From Cycas panzhihuaensis (Eukaryota; Cycadophyta): 64,000 nt of DNA. Below, in pieces: positions 46,751 to 60,665 of this stretch. The notes under the pieces were generated by a model, which saw nothing but the letters and a program-made list of their open reading frames with translations, did no database searches and was not told the origin of the DNA. The stretch lies in contig CM041465.1 in the NCBI GenBank assembly GCA_023213395.1, positions 198,717,741 through 198,781,740 on the forward strand. Direction: 5' to 3'. A program made the position numbers and the translations under genes. Every line of letters starts with the position of its first letter. Position 1 is the first letter of the stretch.

Positions 46751-47746
46751 GATAGTTTAATTAGGTATTATCTTTTTTAATATATTTTGTTAATTTTTAA
46801 AAGATTTTATAATTAAAAAAATAAATTTTATGCTTTAAGTAGTAAACATAGAAGAAATCCCTAAAAACTAAAATTTGCCTAAAATAGATTAAAAACAGGA
46901 ATTAAAAAGCTTTTAAAATGATTAAAAAGCAAGATTAAGTTAGGGACACTTATCAAATATGGAATGTATTATGAATATACTAATCTAAATAACCTAAAGT
47001 TTTTAAACGCTATAAATAAAATAAAATAAATGATGGTCTTTTAAAAGGATGATGATAAAGTTTAGATACTAGCAATTAGTTCTTTCTATAGAAGTTATGA
47101 AATCTCATTCTATCTTCTCCATTATAAAGATGGCATTTCCAAGGTCATAATGAATAATCATATAGTATAGTTTTAGTAGTCTAATAGTGATCATGACTTA
47201 GATGGAATTAATAACTCTGTCTAAATCTATAATTTAAAGAAGATCGATCAAATTTAAGTGATAATAATCTTTGTTTGCCTTTCTATTATCTCTAAATCTA
47301 CTCTAAATCTTTTACACCCAGCTTTAATCACCAAACAACCATAAAAATGTCTAAGATTATAGTCCACCACACAAAATGTAGCATGTAGAAATCACTGTTA
47401 TGTAGATGATGATGTTGTAGAGATCTAGAGAAGAGCACTAGAGATTAAATGATCCAATAACCACAAAAGTAACATGCCATCAATGACACATCCTATGTAG
47501 AGGAACACAAAGCTCATATAAGGAGAGAATAATTGAGTGCATAAGGCCATGAATAATAGATAATAGCCATAAAGGGATAAATAACAAATAAGCCAATAGA
47601 TGTAGAGACACAAAAAAATATGCAATGATGTGAGGATGTTTCACAAAGATTGTTATAATAACAGTTATACAAACGATAATCATACAAGTGAGAGAAGTAA
47701 GCCCAAACAAAGATGCAAATGGGAACCACAAACTGAAAGAGGTTAA
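46751..47746. other. AT-rich region, likely remains of Copia-2 leader and LTR
   Basis: No protein similarity. The 5' LTR and PBS of Copia-2 are expected here but were not recognised. The long frames around 47425-47731 are hydrophobic by composition and lack family resemblance. Confidence 0.4.
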
Positions 47747-48045
47747 TGTATCAAGGTCATTTATGTAGATTAATTACATGACCTTAAGATATATTGATTA
47801 ACATTAGTCTCTTAATGAAATGCACTTTATGTGCATTTAGATGTAATTTCGTGTTCATATCATTAAATAAGAAAATCCTAACCCTAATACTCACCCTCAA
47901 TAATAAAAGGCAAAATCTCAATGAGGGGGTAATTATTCATTCTCACCTCCAAGATTGCTCTCATATCTGGTTTTATTTCTTTTTCATTCTCCATTGCGAT
48001 TGTATACATGTGAGTGATTTATTACTTAGATCCATCATTCGTTCA
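47747..48045 (+). repeat. Probable 5' LTR of Copia-4
   Basis: The right end is well defined by the PBS at 48048; it ends CGTTCA. The left end is set at a TG (TGTATCAAGG) as a best guess. It contains AATAAAAGG near 47900 and CACCTCCAAG near 47945. No second copy exists in the window, as the duplicated unit does not include it. Confidence 0.55.
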
Positions 48046-48047
48046 TG

Positions 48048-48060
48048 TGGTATCAGAGCT
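48048..48060 (+). other. Copia-4 primer binding site
   Basis: TGGTATCAGAGCT, a perfect initiator-Met PBS for 12 bases, two bases after the putative LTR end. It shows the element reads on the plus strand. Confidence 0.9.
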
Positions 48061-49946
48061 AGAAGGGGATATATTCACTCCATTACACTTGCATGGAGTC
48101 ATTTTACCTCTCTTTCACCTTTAATGTGAAGTATTGAGAGTGCATTTATTATTTTTTAATATTTTAAGAGCTTAAAATTATAGTACTTTGTATGTTACTA
48201 TTTTTTATATGTGTGCAAAAATTTAGAGGTGAAGAATATAAGTTTTTGAAGCCGTTCAACTACCGGAACAGTCCCAGAAGTATTAAAGGCCTATAATTTC
48301 ATTAAAAAAAATTGACTATATCAGAATTTGATAAATTTTGGCACACAAGGTCGCCTTAACTATAAGATCAATTTTTTCTTCTAGAGCAACTTCAGATTCA
48401 GCCTGTAATAATGAGTTTTGGCTGTGACAAAAGGGTAAAATTTATACATAAGTAATTTAAGGTACTTTTCCCAATGAAATCTTTTAATTATTAGCCAAAA
48501 ATCTAAAAGTTTTATTAAGGGATCTGATAGATTTATGTCTTAGGATCAGTTTAAGATAAATCTCATCAAATTTCATCTACTGGTTAGTGATATCTATGCA
48601 GTTTTCTCATGGTTCCTAATTTTGCCTTGCAAGGGCATTTTAGGTAGTTTTTTGGTAGATTTTGAAGATGGTGCAGAAGGGAAAGTTAATGTACATGTCA
48701 AAACATAACTTTTGACATATTGAAGTTCAGATTATGAGACAGTAGATCTTGTAGGATTTTACTTTTGTGCTTTTTCAGGTAGAAACTTTTTTATGCCTTT
48801 TCAAAAACCTGACTTCACAACTCTATTATAAATTTAGATTTCATCATTTAGGCCTTCATATTTGTAATTTTTAGAAAAAATTACCTGTTTATCATTATTT
48901 ATAAGTTTTTTTAAAATATCACAAAATATAGCAAAATAGCATACATATAAATTTAGAAAATTTAGCATTTTAGCAGTAAGTTGTTTTGGTTTTTAGCCCA
49001 TTGTGGCTTTTGTATCAAAACATCTAAAAACATATTTAGAAACATTTTACTAAAGTAAGGGAAACCTTGGATTGGAAGTAACATCTAGTGCCCCTGTTAA
49101 ATCTAGCACGTTTTTCTCTTTGTACACATAGCATAAACCATTATATAAAGTAGTAACAACAATAAAGCAAACATGAAAAACAAACAAGCACATTTAGCAA
49201 CTTTTTATTTTAGTTTTCAGTTATATGAAAATATCTTACACTATTTCTAAAATAAATCTTATCTGTATGATCTATACTGCCAGTTCTTGACTTGTGCGCA
49301 TACTCTTCTTAGTCAAAATAGAACAAGGTTGGCTGAAGTCTAGGCCCTAAGGGAGGTATGAATTTTAGACTGGGTCTGGTCTTAACTGGAATAGTAGTGG
49401 AAGGACAGGTTAGCCATACTTACAGCCTCTAATTAGGGATAATCCTTATAACCAACCTAGAAAATTGAGAACTTTAATGTAAGATTAAAATTAATCTGGT
49501 CCAATATCCATCATAGCCATGGGATATGCACTACTATTTGACTCTTTGGAGGAGGTATATAGTTGTTCATTAGTGAACTGGATGAGGACTGGGAGTACCT
49601 GGGCTCCATTGTGACTTAGATTTTATCACCAAGTGCAAGTGCAGGTATCGTAGGTGAAGACCTTAATCATATACTAGAAGCCTTAAGCATTGAAACCTCA
49701 TATACATTTAGACATAAGTGAGAGGTTAGTGGCATGACACATCACCACTCTTTACTAGCTCTATATTAGGCCTTGTTCTTGCATCATTGCTTATATTCAT
49801 TTTGTTTTTCATAGTTCTTGAAAAATAATTAATCATTACTTGCTTCTCATCATAAGCATTCATTTCTACATCCCATCGTGTTGTGTGTTTTAGCCACACG
49901 TGTCAGTAGCATATACTTATATCATCTCTTCTACTTCATCATCACC
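48061..49946 (+). other. Copia-4 untranslated leader
   Basis: About 1.9 kb between PBS and gag with no coding similarity. The part from 48519 onward is repeated in the second copy (55561-56990). A block at 49540-49720 with AGGAGGTATATAG, GTGAGGACT or GATGAGGACT and GGAGTACC is conserved between the copies. Confidence 0.6.
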
Positions 49947-52900
49947 ATGCCATCTCAATTTAAGCAGAATGTTAACAATATATTGAAAGACAAAGAAAAT
50001 TAGGATTTATGGTACACTAAAGTTAAAAATGCTATAAAGTATGAAGGCCTTTAGAGAGCCTATTTGCAGCCTATACCTAGCATACTAGTAAGAGCTATAA
50101 TAACCACTTCCGGTGAATCCTCCCCAGTAGCTCCTACAGATGCTACAGCCAAACTACAATGGAAGATAAATGATGAAAAGATTTATGCAGGAATTCTATT
50201 GGTCACTGATCACTCCTTGTACAACTTAATTAATGAAGAGTAACATAATATGGCATGGAAGGTTCTTAAAGTTCTCAAGAATAACTTTGATACTAGATCA
50301 GATTTAGAATTTATTCATCTTATTCTAAAAATGGACAAATTAAAAATGCAGAAGGGACAGGCTCATCAGATAATAAATCTCCTTCAACCAATCAAACAGG
50401 CAATTCATAAAGATTTTAAGACTCAATGTATCACTTGGGCATTCTCGATCCAGTCATATCTATATATTCCTGATTATAAAAACTTATTTGAAAGTCTTCA
50501 ATCTAATGGAACATTGAAGACACTCAACTTTGAAGTACTTGCTGATAAATTCATAAAATTTGACAAGACCTTTGATATGAACTTTGTAGCCTCTGACTCT
50601 CTTTCAAATGCATCCTTTGAGGTAGAAGAAGAAGTTTGCTACACAAGAAATTAAGGTCTCTCTCGTGGTAGAGAAAATAACTGAGCAAGAGGAAGATGAA
50701 GAAACATAGGAAATTGTCCACAAGGTCAACCAAACCTTGAGTCACAACCTCGACAGTTTTAAGGCCAAGGGCCACCTCAACAAAGAGCAAGATAGTCAGG
50801 CCAAACCAGTACCTCTTCAAGGACTAGTAATCAAACTATTATATGTGATTAGTGTAATCATAAAGGGTACTTAGTAAAAGATTGCAAAACTACCACTTAT
50901 AAGCTAGCCAAGTTACAACTAAAACATGGAGCTCACAATGTTTAAGAAAGTTATGAAGAATGCTTTAGTGATATAGGTTTTATAGAAGCACACATTCAAA
51001 GAATTGAGGGATCTTTAGCATCAAATACCATTGACCAACCAAAGAGATACTTTGAAGCTCGATGTGGATATATCACTTGTAAATTCTCTTCACCAATGCC
51101 AAGGCCTATTGGAATTACCAATAGTGTGGCTTCAATCGATGGACAGTGGATCATGGACACAGGAGCAACTCAATATATGACATGTAATCGCAGTCTATAT
51201 CAGACATTTAACTCAAATGTTCAAGGAGTTATTCACATGGCTGATAAATCACAACAACCTATTGAAGGAATTGGTAACATTCACCTAAAACTCCCAGGAT
51301 TAGAAGAATTTACATTGCTTGATGTCTTATACATACCCAATCTTAAATAAAACTTACTCTTCTTATCCACATTTGTCTCTCATGGATTTCATCTGAGTGT
51401 AACTGCAAATGACCAGACTCTCCAGGTCATTCACCCTCCAACTAATTAGGTGGTTTTGACTGGATATCTCTCTAGCAAACTCTTTTGACTGAATGGATCT
51501 CCATTTTCTAAAGCCCATTGTGCCTAAAGCCCTTGTTCTAATGAAGAATTTATATTTAATTCCATCGTAAATCATTCAACGTTATCACCATAAGCTCTTT
51601 GGCATGCTCGTATGGGCCATGTTCACATTGATAGACTTAGAGATCTTTCTAACACTCTTCCAAATCTTCCAAAGTTCTCCTCTAAGCCCTTTAAATATGA
51701 AACTTATATCATTGCCAAATCTCATAGACAACCCTTTCCCAAAAGTCAGTAGAAATTGAGCCATCCATTACAATTAGTATACTCTTATTTATGCAGGCCA
51801 ATGCCTATTCCTTCATTAAAGGGTAAGTTATATTATATCTCTTTCATTGATGATTTCACTAAAAAAGTATGGGTAGCTTTTTTACATAAGAAAGATGAAG
51901 CCTTTCATATATTCAAAGAATACAAATCTCTCATTGAAAAGGAGTCAGGTTATTAACTCAAATGTCTTTGAACTGATAATGGTGGTGAATATACCTCACA
52001 TGAGTTTGAAAGCTACCTTCAAGATAATGGCATAAAGCATCAAACAACAGTAGCAGGTACACCATAGTAAAATAGAGTTGCCAAGTATATGAACAGGAGA
52101 ATCATGAACATGGCTTGGGCTATGTTGATATACAAAAATGTACCTGCCTACCTATGGGCCAAAGCTATCTAAATAACTGTTTATTATATCAATGTTGTTA
52201 ACCCATCAAAAGTAGTACAATCACCTAATGAAAAGTGGTCAGGACAAGCCCCCATTGTTCACTACAAAATTTTTGGCTCTATATGCTATGCCTACATTCT
52301 GGATGTAGATCGAAATAAACAACAGCCAAGGGAACTTAAAGGTATCTTTGTTGGATACCCTATGGATAAGAAAGGGTATAAGGTTTTTATACCTTCACAA
52401 GGAAAAATCATTGTTACCAGAGGTGTCATTTTTGTAGAGATAGAAGATCAGTTACTTAAACTAGACTTTAAAGTACCCTCATAGCGCTATAATCATGTTA
52501 TCAAGTATAATGTTTAGATTTCAAAATTTAGGATGAGGGATAGAAATAAATTACTCCAAAAATTGGAAGCTGACAATAGAGCCTTAGAGGATATAAGTTG
52601 TGACTCTAAACTGATGAGTACACATCTAACACCATCTTTTGAAGATAGTAAAGTTAACAAAGGTAAAAACATTATAGAAGAACCATCCTCTCTACATTCA
52701 GTAGACAAAGATAAAACATTGGTAGAAGGACCATTTTCCTTAGGCGCATCAACATCCTCCTCACAAAATAATCATTTCAATGAATAAGATGAGAATCAAG
52801 AAGTTGAGAAAATGAGGACCACATTCCCAAATCAAGGATCTCAAGAAGCCTACCAACTCAATAAAGATATATGACTAGATGATGTGGGAAAAATTGGCAC

Positions 52901-53690
52901 TCAAAGTGCCCATAGTAAAAGGATGCAAGAATCATTATATATTAAGCTTGAACCGGTAGAACTATACCTTACTCTTAATGAAGAGCCCCTAATGTACCAA
53001 GAAGCAATGTAATGAATGAATAGTACTAATCTCTTATGAACAACGATACATGGCAGCTTGTTGATCTACCTCTTTGCAGAAAGGTAATTCAAAATAAATG
53101 GGTCTTCAAAAGTAAATATAGATCAGACGGCACATTGAAAAATGCAAGGCGAGATTGGTAGCTAAAGGATTTACACAAAGGGAAAGCATCGACTATACTG
53201 AAGTATTTGCACCTACAACCAAGTAGCCTATAATTAAAACTCTTATGGCCTTCGCTGCTCAACAGGGTTAGAAAATCCACCAACTTTATATTAAGACCGC
53301 ATTTCTCAATGGAGATCTTGAAGAAGAAATTTACATGGCTCAGCCAGAAGGATATGAGATTGAAGGTCAAGAGCATAAGGTTTGCAGGCTCAGAAAGTCC
53401 TTATACAGCCTTAAACAAGTCCCTCATTCTTGGTTTACCAAGTTGTCTGAAAGAATTAGGCAACTTGGATATAAGGTTTGTGACTACCAAGATATTGATA
53501 CAACATTGTTCATTATTTTTTAACTCTAGGTGGATTTCTTTTGTTGGTTCATCATCTAAATGATAACTTATTAAGAAAAATAAAAGGTGAGTATGTAGCT
53601 TTACTTACTTGTTACTCTAGTGTCCATGTCATTCTCATCTTATGGGAAACACTTACCTCCTTAGCAGTAAAACCTATTCAACTTATAGCT
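49947..53690 (+). pseudogene. Copia-4 gag-pol, first copy
   Basis: The gag start is chosen at 49947 (MPSQFKQNVNNILKDK). The main open gag part is 50250-50654 (LEFIHLILKMDKLKMQKGQ). The zinc knuckle near 50850-50890 reads CD.CNHKGYLVKDC, with the His lost to Tyr. Protease: QWIMDTGATQYM near 51150. Integrase zinc-binding SWHARMGHVHIDRL begins near 51600; core FIDDFTKKVWV at 51840-51880 and TDNGGEYTSHEF at 51972. The triad Glu is Lys at 52083-52085. RT starts near 53040 (NDTWQLVDLP, NKWVFKSKY) and continues to DIDTTLFIIF at 53523. The sequence then jumps to an RNase H-like GEYVALLTCYSS (53590), so the YVDD box and much of RT/RNase H are missing. Many TAA/TAG stops replace Gln or Trp codons. Confidence 0.9.
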
Positions 53691-53699
53691 AAAAGATAG

Positions 53700-55560
53700 T
53701 AAATTCTATCAATAAAGATCTAATTAGTCCATTAATGAGCTCATATGTATAAGAAGGGGAATGGATTTTCTATAGTTTAGCCTCGTTAGTAGGTAATCAA
53801 AAGATATTACCCTTAGTTTAGCCTCATTGGAAAGATAAGTTAGAGGTGTATTGACTAGGAAGGGTAATAGGTCAGTGACCAGATGAAACTAATCTAGGCT
53901 AGTGGTTGTGAGGAACTTAGATAAGTATAAATGGGGCCACCATAGTTTATCCTCATGAGTGGCTATCTTTTAGAGTGATCTTAGGTAGTTGGGGGATTAG
54001 ACTAATAACTAAATAAGATAGGCATGATAGCCAAAATTTGTGTTCAAAAGCTTAGGGACTTGGACAAATGAGGCAATGCTTTGAATACTAAGGGAGAGGA
54101 CTCAAGTGTCAAGGTGGGTTGCCATAGTTTAGCCTCATTAGTAGTCATTTGTTGAAGGAGGTCTTTGGGATTATCTTAGAACCATAGTTTTTATTTTTAT
54201 GGTTTTATAATTTTCTTGTATTTTTATTATTTTATAATTTTTTTAGAAACTTTAATAGTTTTATATTAGGTTTTTAGTTTTTAAGATGTTTTCCTAAAAT
54301 GAGGTAGATAAATTAGAAAAGAAATGACATAAATAAGCAAGGAAGAGGTTTTGGATACTAACAGAACAATACCCTCTAGGGATATTATAGCCTAACCAAG
54401 TATATGTAAGTGTTTACAAATGTACATAATAGTTTATACTTATTTCATAGTAAAAGTGATAGTTTAGGCTCTTATCAAAGTGAAGGGGAAGCTGACACCT
54501 TGGCCTAACTTTCATGGTGGGCTAAGGATACCAGATATTATCACCGCAATTTAACTTCTTTGGTGAGTGCCCCTTAGAGGAAGTGATACAGGAGTTATCT
54601 AATAGACATATTCTAACAAAGATAATATATGTAATGTGTTTCATGCTATTTGTTATATGTGGTTATTGTATTTCTAGCTAAATATACATCTTCAACTAGA
54701 CTTTTTAATGGCTAAAAATCTTATTTTATGCATAACTTAGAATTTTTTTCTTTTCAATTAATCTCTCTTAAATAACATATGAGATCTCTCCTCATCTCAT
54801 ATGAGATAGTTAACTATAACTATTCATTCGTAAACAATATAAACATCTCAAATAATATTCTCTCCTTAATCAACATGCATCTCAATTCTTCATTCTCACC
54901 TTCCATTTCAAACCAACTAAGTCAAGATTCAACAAGATAATAATGTCATTCATTAATAACATTCTTTTAAATATATCAAGGTGTTTTCAAATATATCCTT
55001 AAGTCATTCATTCAATTAGGTGATTATTATCATTTTTCTTCAACTTTTCATGTCTTAAATTTATCATAATTTAATTGACTCATTATAAAGGGTTTTACTC
55101 TTCTTCATGGGGGATCAACAAACATCATCTTGGAATGTAAATGTGTCATTTTTCGTCATTATATATGTTCTTAAGTGTGTTTAAAACTTGAAAAATGAGC
55201 CAATATTTTGTTTCTTCTCTTTTCATTAAAATTCACTAAAACATTTATATAAAATGTACAAATACACCAATGAACCTTCAACCATTTGAAAAGGATTCTC
55301 ATGTATTTCATATTTTTTAAATTTAAGCCATTAAATATATTAAATAAGATATTCAAACATCCAAGTGTAAGTTTTTCATCAAACAAATATTTATCATCAT
55401 TAACATGCATTTAATATACTTTGACATACACCTAAGAACCCTTAAAATCATTTTAAAAAAAAGTTAAATATGGTTATTCATTTCTCAACAAATGACTTTA
55501 TAACTATACCTAAAAATACTTTTCCAAATTTACTGCTTAAAATTTTTAACCTTTAATTGA
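53700..55560 (+). other. Copia-4 3' region, no genes, recurrent short motif
   Basis: No protein similarity and no LTR were seen. A motif near ATAGTTTAGCCTCATTAG recurs at about 53771, 53811, 53940, 54122 and, more weakly, 54543. The rest is AT-rich. The second copy lacks about 75 bp around 53720-53795 and carries 1.67 kb extra at the place equivalent to 54607. Confidence 0.5.
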
Positions 55561-56990
55561 GGGATATGGTAGATTTACGTCTTAGGATCAGTTTAAAATA
55601 AATCTTGTCAAATTTTATCTACTAGTTAGTGATATCTATGTAAATTTCTCATGGTTCCTAATTTTACCTTGCAAGGGCATTTTAGATAGTTTTTTGACAG
55701 ATTTTAAAGATGGTGCAGAAGGAAAAGTTAATGTACATGTCAAAATGTAACTTTTGACATATTGAAGTTCAGATTATGAGATAGTGGATCTTGTAGGATT
55801 TTGTTTTTGCGCTTTTTCGGGTAGAAAAGTTTTTATGCATTTTCAGAAACCTGACTTCACAACTCTATCATAAATTTAGATTTCATCATTTAGGCCTTCA
55901 TATTTGTAATTTTTTAAAAAAATTACCCATTTATCATTATTTATAAGTTTTTTAAAAATATCACAAAATATAACAAAATAACACACATATAGATTTAGAA
56001 AATTTAGCATTTTAGCGGCAAGTTAATTTATTTTTTAGCCCATTGTGGCTTTTGTATGAAAACATCCAAAAACATATTTAGAAATATTTTACTAAAGTAA
56101 AGGAAACCTTGGATTGGAAGTAATATCTAGTTCCCCTATTAAATCTAACATGTTTTTTCTCTTTGCACACATAGCATAAACCATTATATAAAGTAGTAAC
56201 AATAATAAAGCAAGCATGAAAGGCAAACAAGCACATTTGGCAACTTTCTATTTCAATTTTCAGTTATATGAAAATATCTTACACTATTTCTAAAATGAAT
56301 CTCATTTGTATGATCTATACTGCTAGTTCTTGACTTGTGTACACACTCTTCTTGGTTGAAATAGAACAAGGTTGACTGAAGTCTAGGCCCTAAGGGAGGT
56401 GTGAATTTCATACTAGGTTTGGTCTTAACCAGAATAGTGGTGGAGGGACAGGTTAGCCATACCTACAGCCTCTAATTAGGGATAATCCTTATAACCACCC
56501 TAAAAAACTAAAAATTTTAATGCAAGATTAAAATTAATTTAGTCCAATATCCATCATAGTCGTGGGATATACACTATAGTTTGACTCTTCGGAGGAGGTA
56601 TATAGCTGCTCATTGGTGAATTGGGTGAGGACTAGGAGTACCTAAGCTCCATTATGACTTGGATTTTATCACCAAGTGCAAGTGTAGGTATCACAAGTGA
56701 ATGCCTTAATCGTATACTAGAAGCCTTAGGCATTGAAACCTCACATACATTTAGACATAAGTGAGAGGTTAGTGGTATGACATATCACCACTCTTTGTTA
56801 GCTCTATATTAGGCCTTATTCTTGCATCATTGCTTATATTTATTTTATTTTTTATAGTTCTTGAAAAATAATTAATCATTGCTTGCTTCTCATCATAAGC
56901 ATTCATTTCTACATCCTTACTGTACCAGGTGTTTTAGCCACACGTGTCAGTAGCACATACTTTTATCATCTCTTCTACTTCATCATCACC

Positions 56991-59900
56991 ATGCCATCTC
57001 AATTCAAGCAGAACGTTAACTATATATTGAAAGACAAAGAAAATTAGGATTTATAGTACACTAGAGTTAAAAATGCTATAACGTATGAAGGCCTTTAAAG
57101 AGCCCATTTGCAGCCTACACCTAGCATACTAGCAAGAGCTACAATAACCGCTTCTGGTGAATCCTCCCCAATAGCTCCTACAGATGCTACAGCCAAACTA
57201 CAATGGAAAATAGATGATGAAAAGATTTATACAGGAATTTTATTGGTCACTAATCACTCTTTGTACAACTTGATTAATGAAGAGCAATATAAGAACTTTG
57301 ATACCAAATCAGATTTAGAATTTATTTATCTTATTCTAAAAATGAATAAATTAAAAATGCAGAAGGGACGGGCTCATCAGACAATAAATCTCCTTCGACC
57401 AATCAAACAAGCAATTCATAAAGATTTTAAGACTCAATGTATCACTTGGGCATTCTTGATCCAGTCATGTCTACATGTTCCTAATTATAAAAACTTACTT
57501 AAAAGTCTTCAATCTAATGGAGTCCATAGAATTTGATAAGACCTTTGATACGAACTTTGTAGCCTCTGACTCTCTTCCAAATGCAACCTTTGAGATAGAA
57601 GAAGAAGTTTACTATACAAGAAATTAAGGTCTCTCTCGTGGTAGAGAAAATAACCGAGTAAGAGGAAGATGAAGAAACATAAGAAATCATCCACAAGGTC
57701 AACCAAACCCCGAGTCACAACCTCGACAGTTTCAAGGCCAAGGGCCACCTCAACAAAGAGCAAGACAATCAGGCTAAACCAGTACCTCTTCAGGGACTAG
57801 TAATCAAACTATTATATATGATCAGTGTAACCGTAAAGGGCACTTGGCAAAAGACTTCAAAACTACCACTTATAAGTTGGCCAAGTTACAACTAAAACAT
57901 GGAGCTCATAATGTTTAAGAAAGTTATGAAGAATCCTTTAGTGGTGCAGGTTTTGTACAAGTACATGTTCAAAGAATTGAGGGATCTTCAACATCAAATA
58001 CCATTGACCAACCAAAGAGATACTTTGAAGCTCGATGTGGATATATCATTTGTGAATTCTCTTCACCAATGCCAAGGCTTATTGGAATTACCAATAGTGT
58101 GGCTTCAATCGATGGACAGTGGATCATGGACACAGGAGCAACTCAATATATGACATATAATTGCAGTCTATATCAGACATTTAACTCAAATATTCAAGGA
58201 GTTATTCACGTGGTTGATAAATCACAACAACTTATTGAAGGAATTGGTAACGTTCACCTAAAACTCCCAGGCTTAGAAGAATTTACATTGCTTGATGTCT
58301 TATACATACCCAATCTTAAACAAAACCTACTTTTCTTATCCACACTTGTCTCTCATGGATTTGATTTGAGTGTAACCATAAATGACTAGACTCTCTAAGT
58401 CATTCACCCTCCAACTAATTAGGTGGTTTTGACTGGACATCTCTCTAGCAAACTCTTTCGACTGAATGACTTTCTATCTTCTGAAGCCCATTGTGCCTAA
58501 AGCCCTTGTGCCAATGAAGAATTTACATTTAATTCCATCTTGAATCATTCAACGTTATCACCATAAGCTCTTTGGCATGCTCGCATGAGCCATGTTCACA
58601 TTGATAGACTTAGAGATCTTTCTAACACTCTTCCAAATCTTCCAAAGTTCTCCTCTAATCCCTTTAAATGCAAAGCTTGTATCATTGCCAAATCTCATAG
58701 ACAACCCTTTCCCAAAAGTCAGTAGAAATTAAGTCATCCATTATAATTGGTACACTCTTATTTGTGCAGGCCAATGCCCATTCCTTCACTAAAGGGTAAG
58801 TTATTTTATATCTCCTTCATTGATGATTTCACTAAAAAAGTATGGGTAGCTTTTCTACTCAAGAAAGATAAAGCCCTTCATATATTCAAAGAATACAAAT
58901 CCCTCACTGAAAAGGAGTCAGGTTATTAACTCAAATATCTTTGAACTGATAATGGTGGCGAATATACCTCACATGAGTTTGAAAGCTATCTTCGCGATAA
59001 TGACATAAAGCATCAAACAACAGTAGCAGGTACACCATAGTAAAATGGAGTCGCCAAGTATATGAATAGGATAATCATAAACATGGCTCAGGCTATATTG
59101 ATATACAAAAATATACCTTCCTACCTATGGGCCGAAGCTATCTAAACAACTATTTATTATATCAATGTTGTTAGCCCATCAAAAGTAGTACAATCACCTA
59201 ATGAAAAGTGGTCAGGACAAGTCCCCATTGTTCACTACAAAATTTTTGGCTCTACATGCTATGCCCACATTACGGATGCATCAAAATAAACTATAGCCAA
59301 GGGCACTTAAAGGTATCTTTGTTGGATACCCTATGGATAAGAAAGGGTATAAGGTTTTTATACCTTCACAAGGAAAAATCATTATTACTAGAGGTGTCAT
59401 TTTGTAGAGATGTAAGATCGCTTATTTAAACTGGACTTTAAAGTACCCTCAGGGTGCTATAATCGTGTTATCAAGTATGATGTTCAAATTTTAAAATTTA
59501 GGACGGGGGATAGAAATAAATTACTCTAAATATTGGAAGCTGATAGTAGAGCCTCAGAGGATATAAGTTGTGACTCTGAACTGATGAGTGCACATCTAGC
59601 ACCATCTTTTGAAGATAGTAAAATTAACAAAGGCAAAACCATTATAGAAGAACCATCCTCTCTACCTTCAGTCAACAAAGATAAAACATTGGTAGAAAGA
59701 CCATCTTCCTGAGGCGCATCAACATCCTCCTCACAAAATAATCATTTCAATGAACAAGATGAGAATCAAGAAGTTGAGAAAATGACCACATTCCCAACTC
59801 GAGGATCTCAAGAAGCCTACCAAATCAATAAGGACATATGACTAGATGATGTGGGAAAAATTGGCACTCGAAGTACCCATAGCAAAAGGATGCAAGAATT

Positions 59901-60665
59901 ATTATATATTGAGCTTGAACCGGTAGAACTACACCTTACTCTTAATGAAGAGCCCTTAATGTACCAAGAAGTAATGCAATGAACGAATAGTACCAATCTC
60001 TTATCAACAACGGTACATGGGAGCTCGTTGATCTACCTCTTGGTAGAAAGGCAATTCAAAATAAATGGGTCTTCAAAAGTAAATATGGAACAGATGGCAC
60101 ATTGAAAAATGCAAGGTGACATTGGTAGCTAAATAATTTACACAAAGGAAAAGCATCGACTATACTGAAGTATTTGCACCTACAACCAAGTAGCCTACAA
60201 TTAGAACTCTTGTGGCCTTGGCTGCTCAACAGGGTTGGAAAATCCACCAACTCGATATTAAGACCGCGTTTCTCAATGGAGATCTTAAAGAAGAAATTTA
60301 CATGGCTCAGCTAGAAGGATATGAGATTGAAGGTCAAGAGCATAAGGTTTGCAGGCTCAGAAAGTCCTTATACAGCCTCAAACAAGTCCCTCATTCTTGG
60401 TTTGCCAAGTTGTCTGAAAGAATTAGGCAACTTGGATATGAGGTTTGTGACTACCAAGATATTGATGCAACATTGTTCATTATTTTTTAGCTCTAGGTGG
60501 ATTTCTTTTGTTGGTTCATCATCTAAATGATAACATATTAAGAAAAATAAAAGATGAGTATGTACCTTTACTTACTTGTTACTCTAATGTCCATGCCATT
60601 CTTAGTTTATGGGAAACACTTACCTCCTTAGCAGTAAAACCTCTTCAACTTATGGCTAAAAGATA
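56991..60665 (+). pseudogene. Copia-4 gag-pol, second copy
   Basis: Starts like the first copy (MPSQFKQNVNYILKDK). The gag open part is 57108-57536, and two small deletions remove gag residues. The zinc knuckle near 57815-57855 reads .DQCNRKGHLAKDF, so two metal ligands are lost, while the His lost in the first copy is kept. Protease QWIMDTGATQYM lies near 58115. The integrase core is at 58800-59060 with Lys for the triad Glu at 59056-59058. RT is best open at 60212-60490 (AAQQGWKIHQLDIKTAFLNG, RKSLYSLKQVPHSWF). RT ends at the same DIDATLFIIF junction as in the first copy. It is inactive. Confidence 0.9.

Larger units (their letters stand above)
48519..55560 (+). repeat. First copy of a 7.04 kb tandem duplication of Copia-4
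   Basis: It begins GGGATCTGATAGATTT and is followed directly by the second copy beginning GGGATATGGTAGATTT at 55561. Both copies share the same stops, the same loss of the YVDD box between RT and RNase H, and the same integrase Lys. The duplication therefore copied an already dead element rather than resulting from two insertions. Confidence 0.9.

Noticed and set aside
47425-47731. Overlapping frames that look like membrane segments
   Set aside because: Two frames of the same AT-rich stretch give equally hydrophobic products, as expected by chance; no motif.
47747-55560. Two independent Copia-4 insertions side by side
   Set aside because: Neither copy boundary coincides with an LTR, and both copies share the same stops and the same RT/RNase H deletion, so a DNA duplication explains them better.
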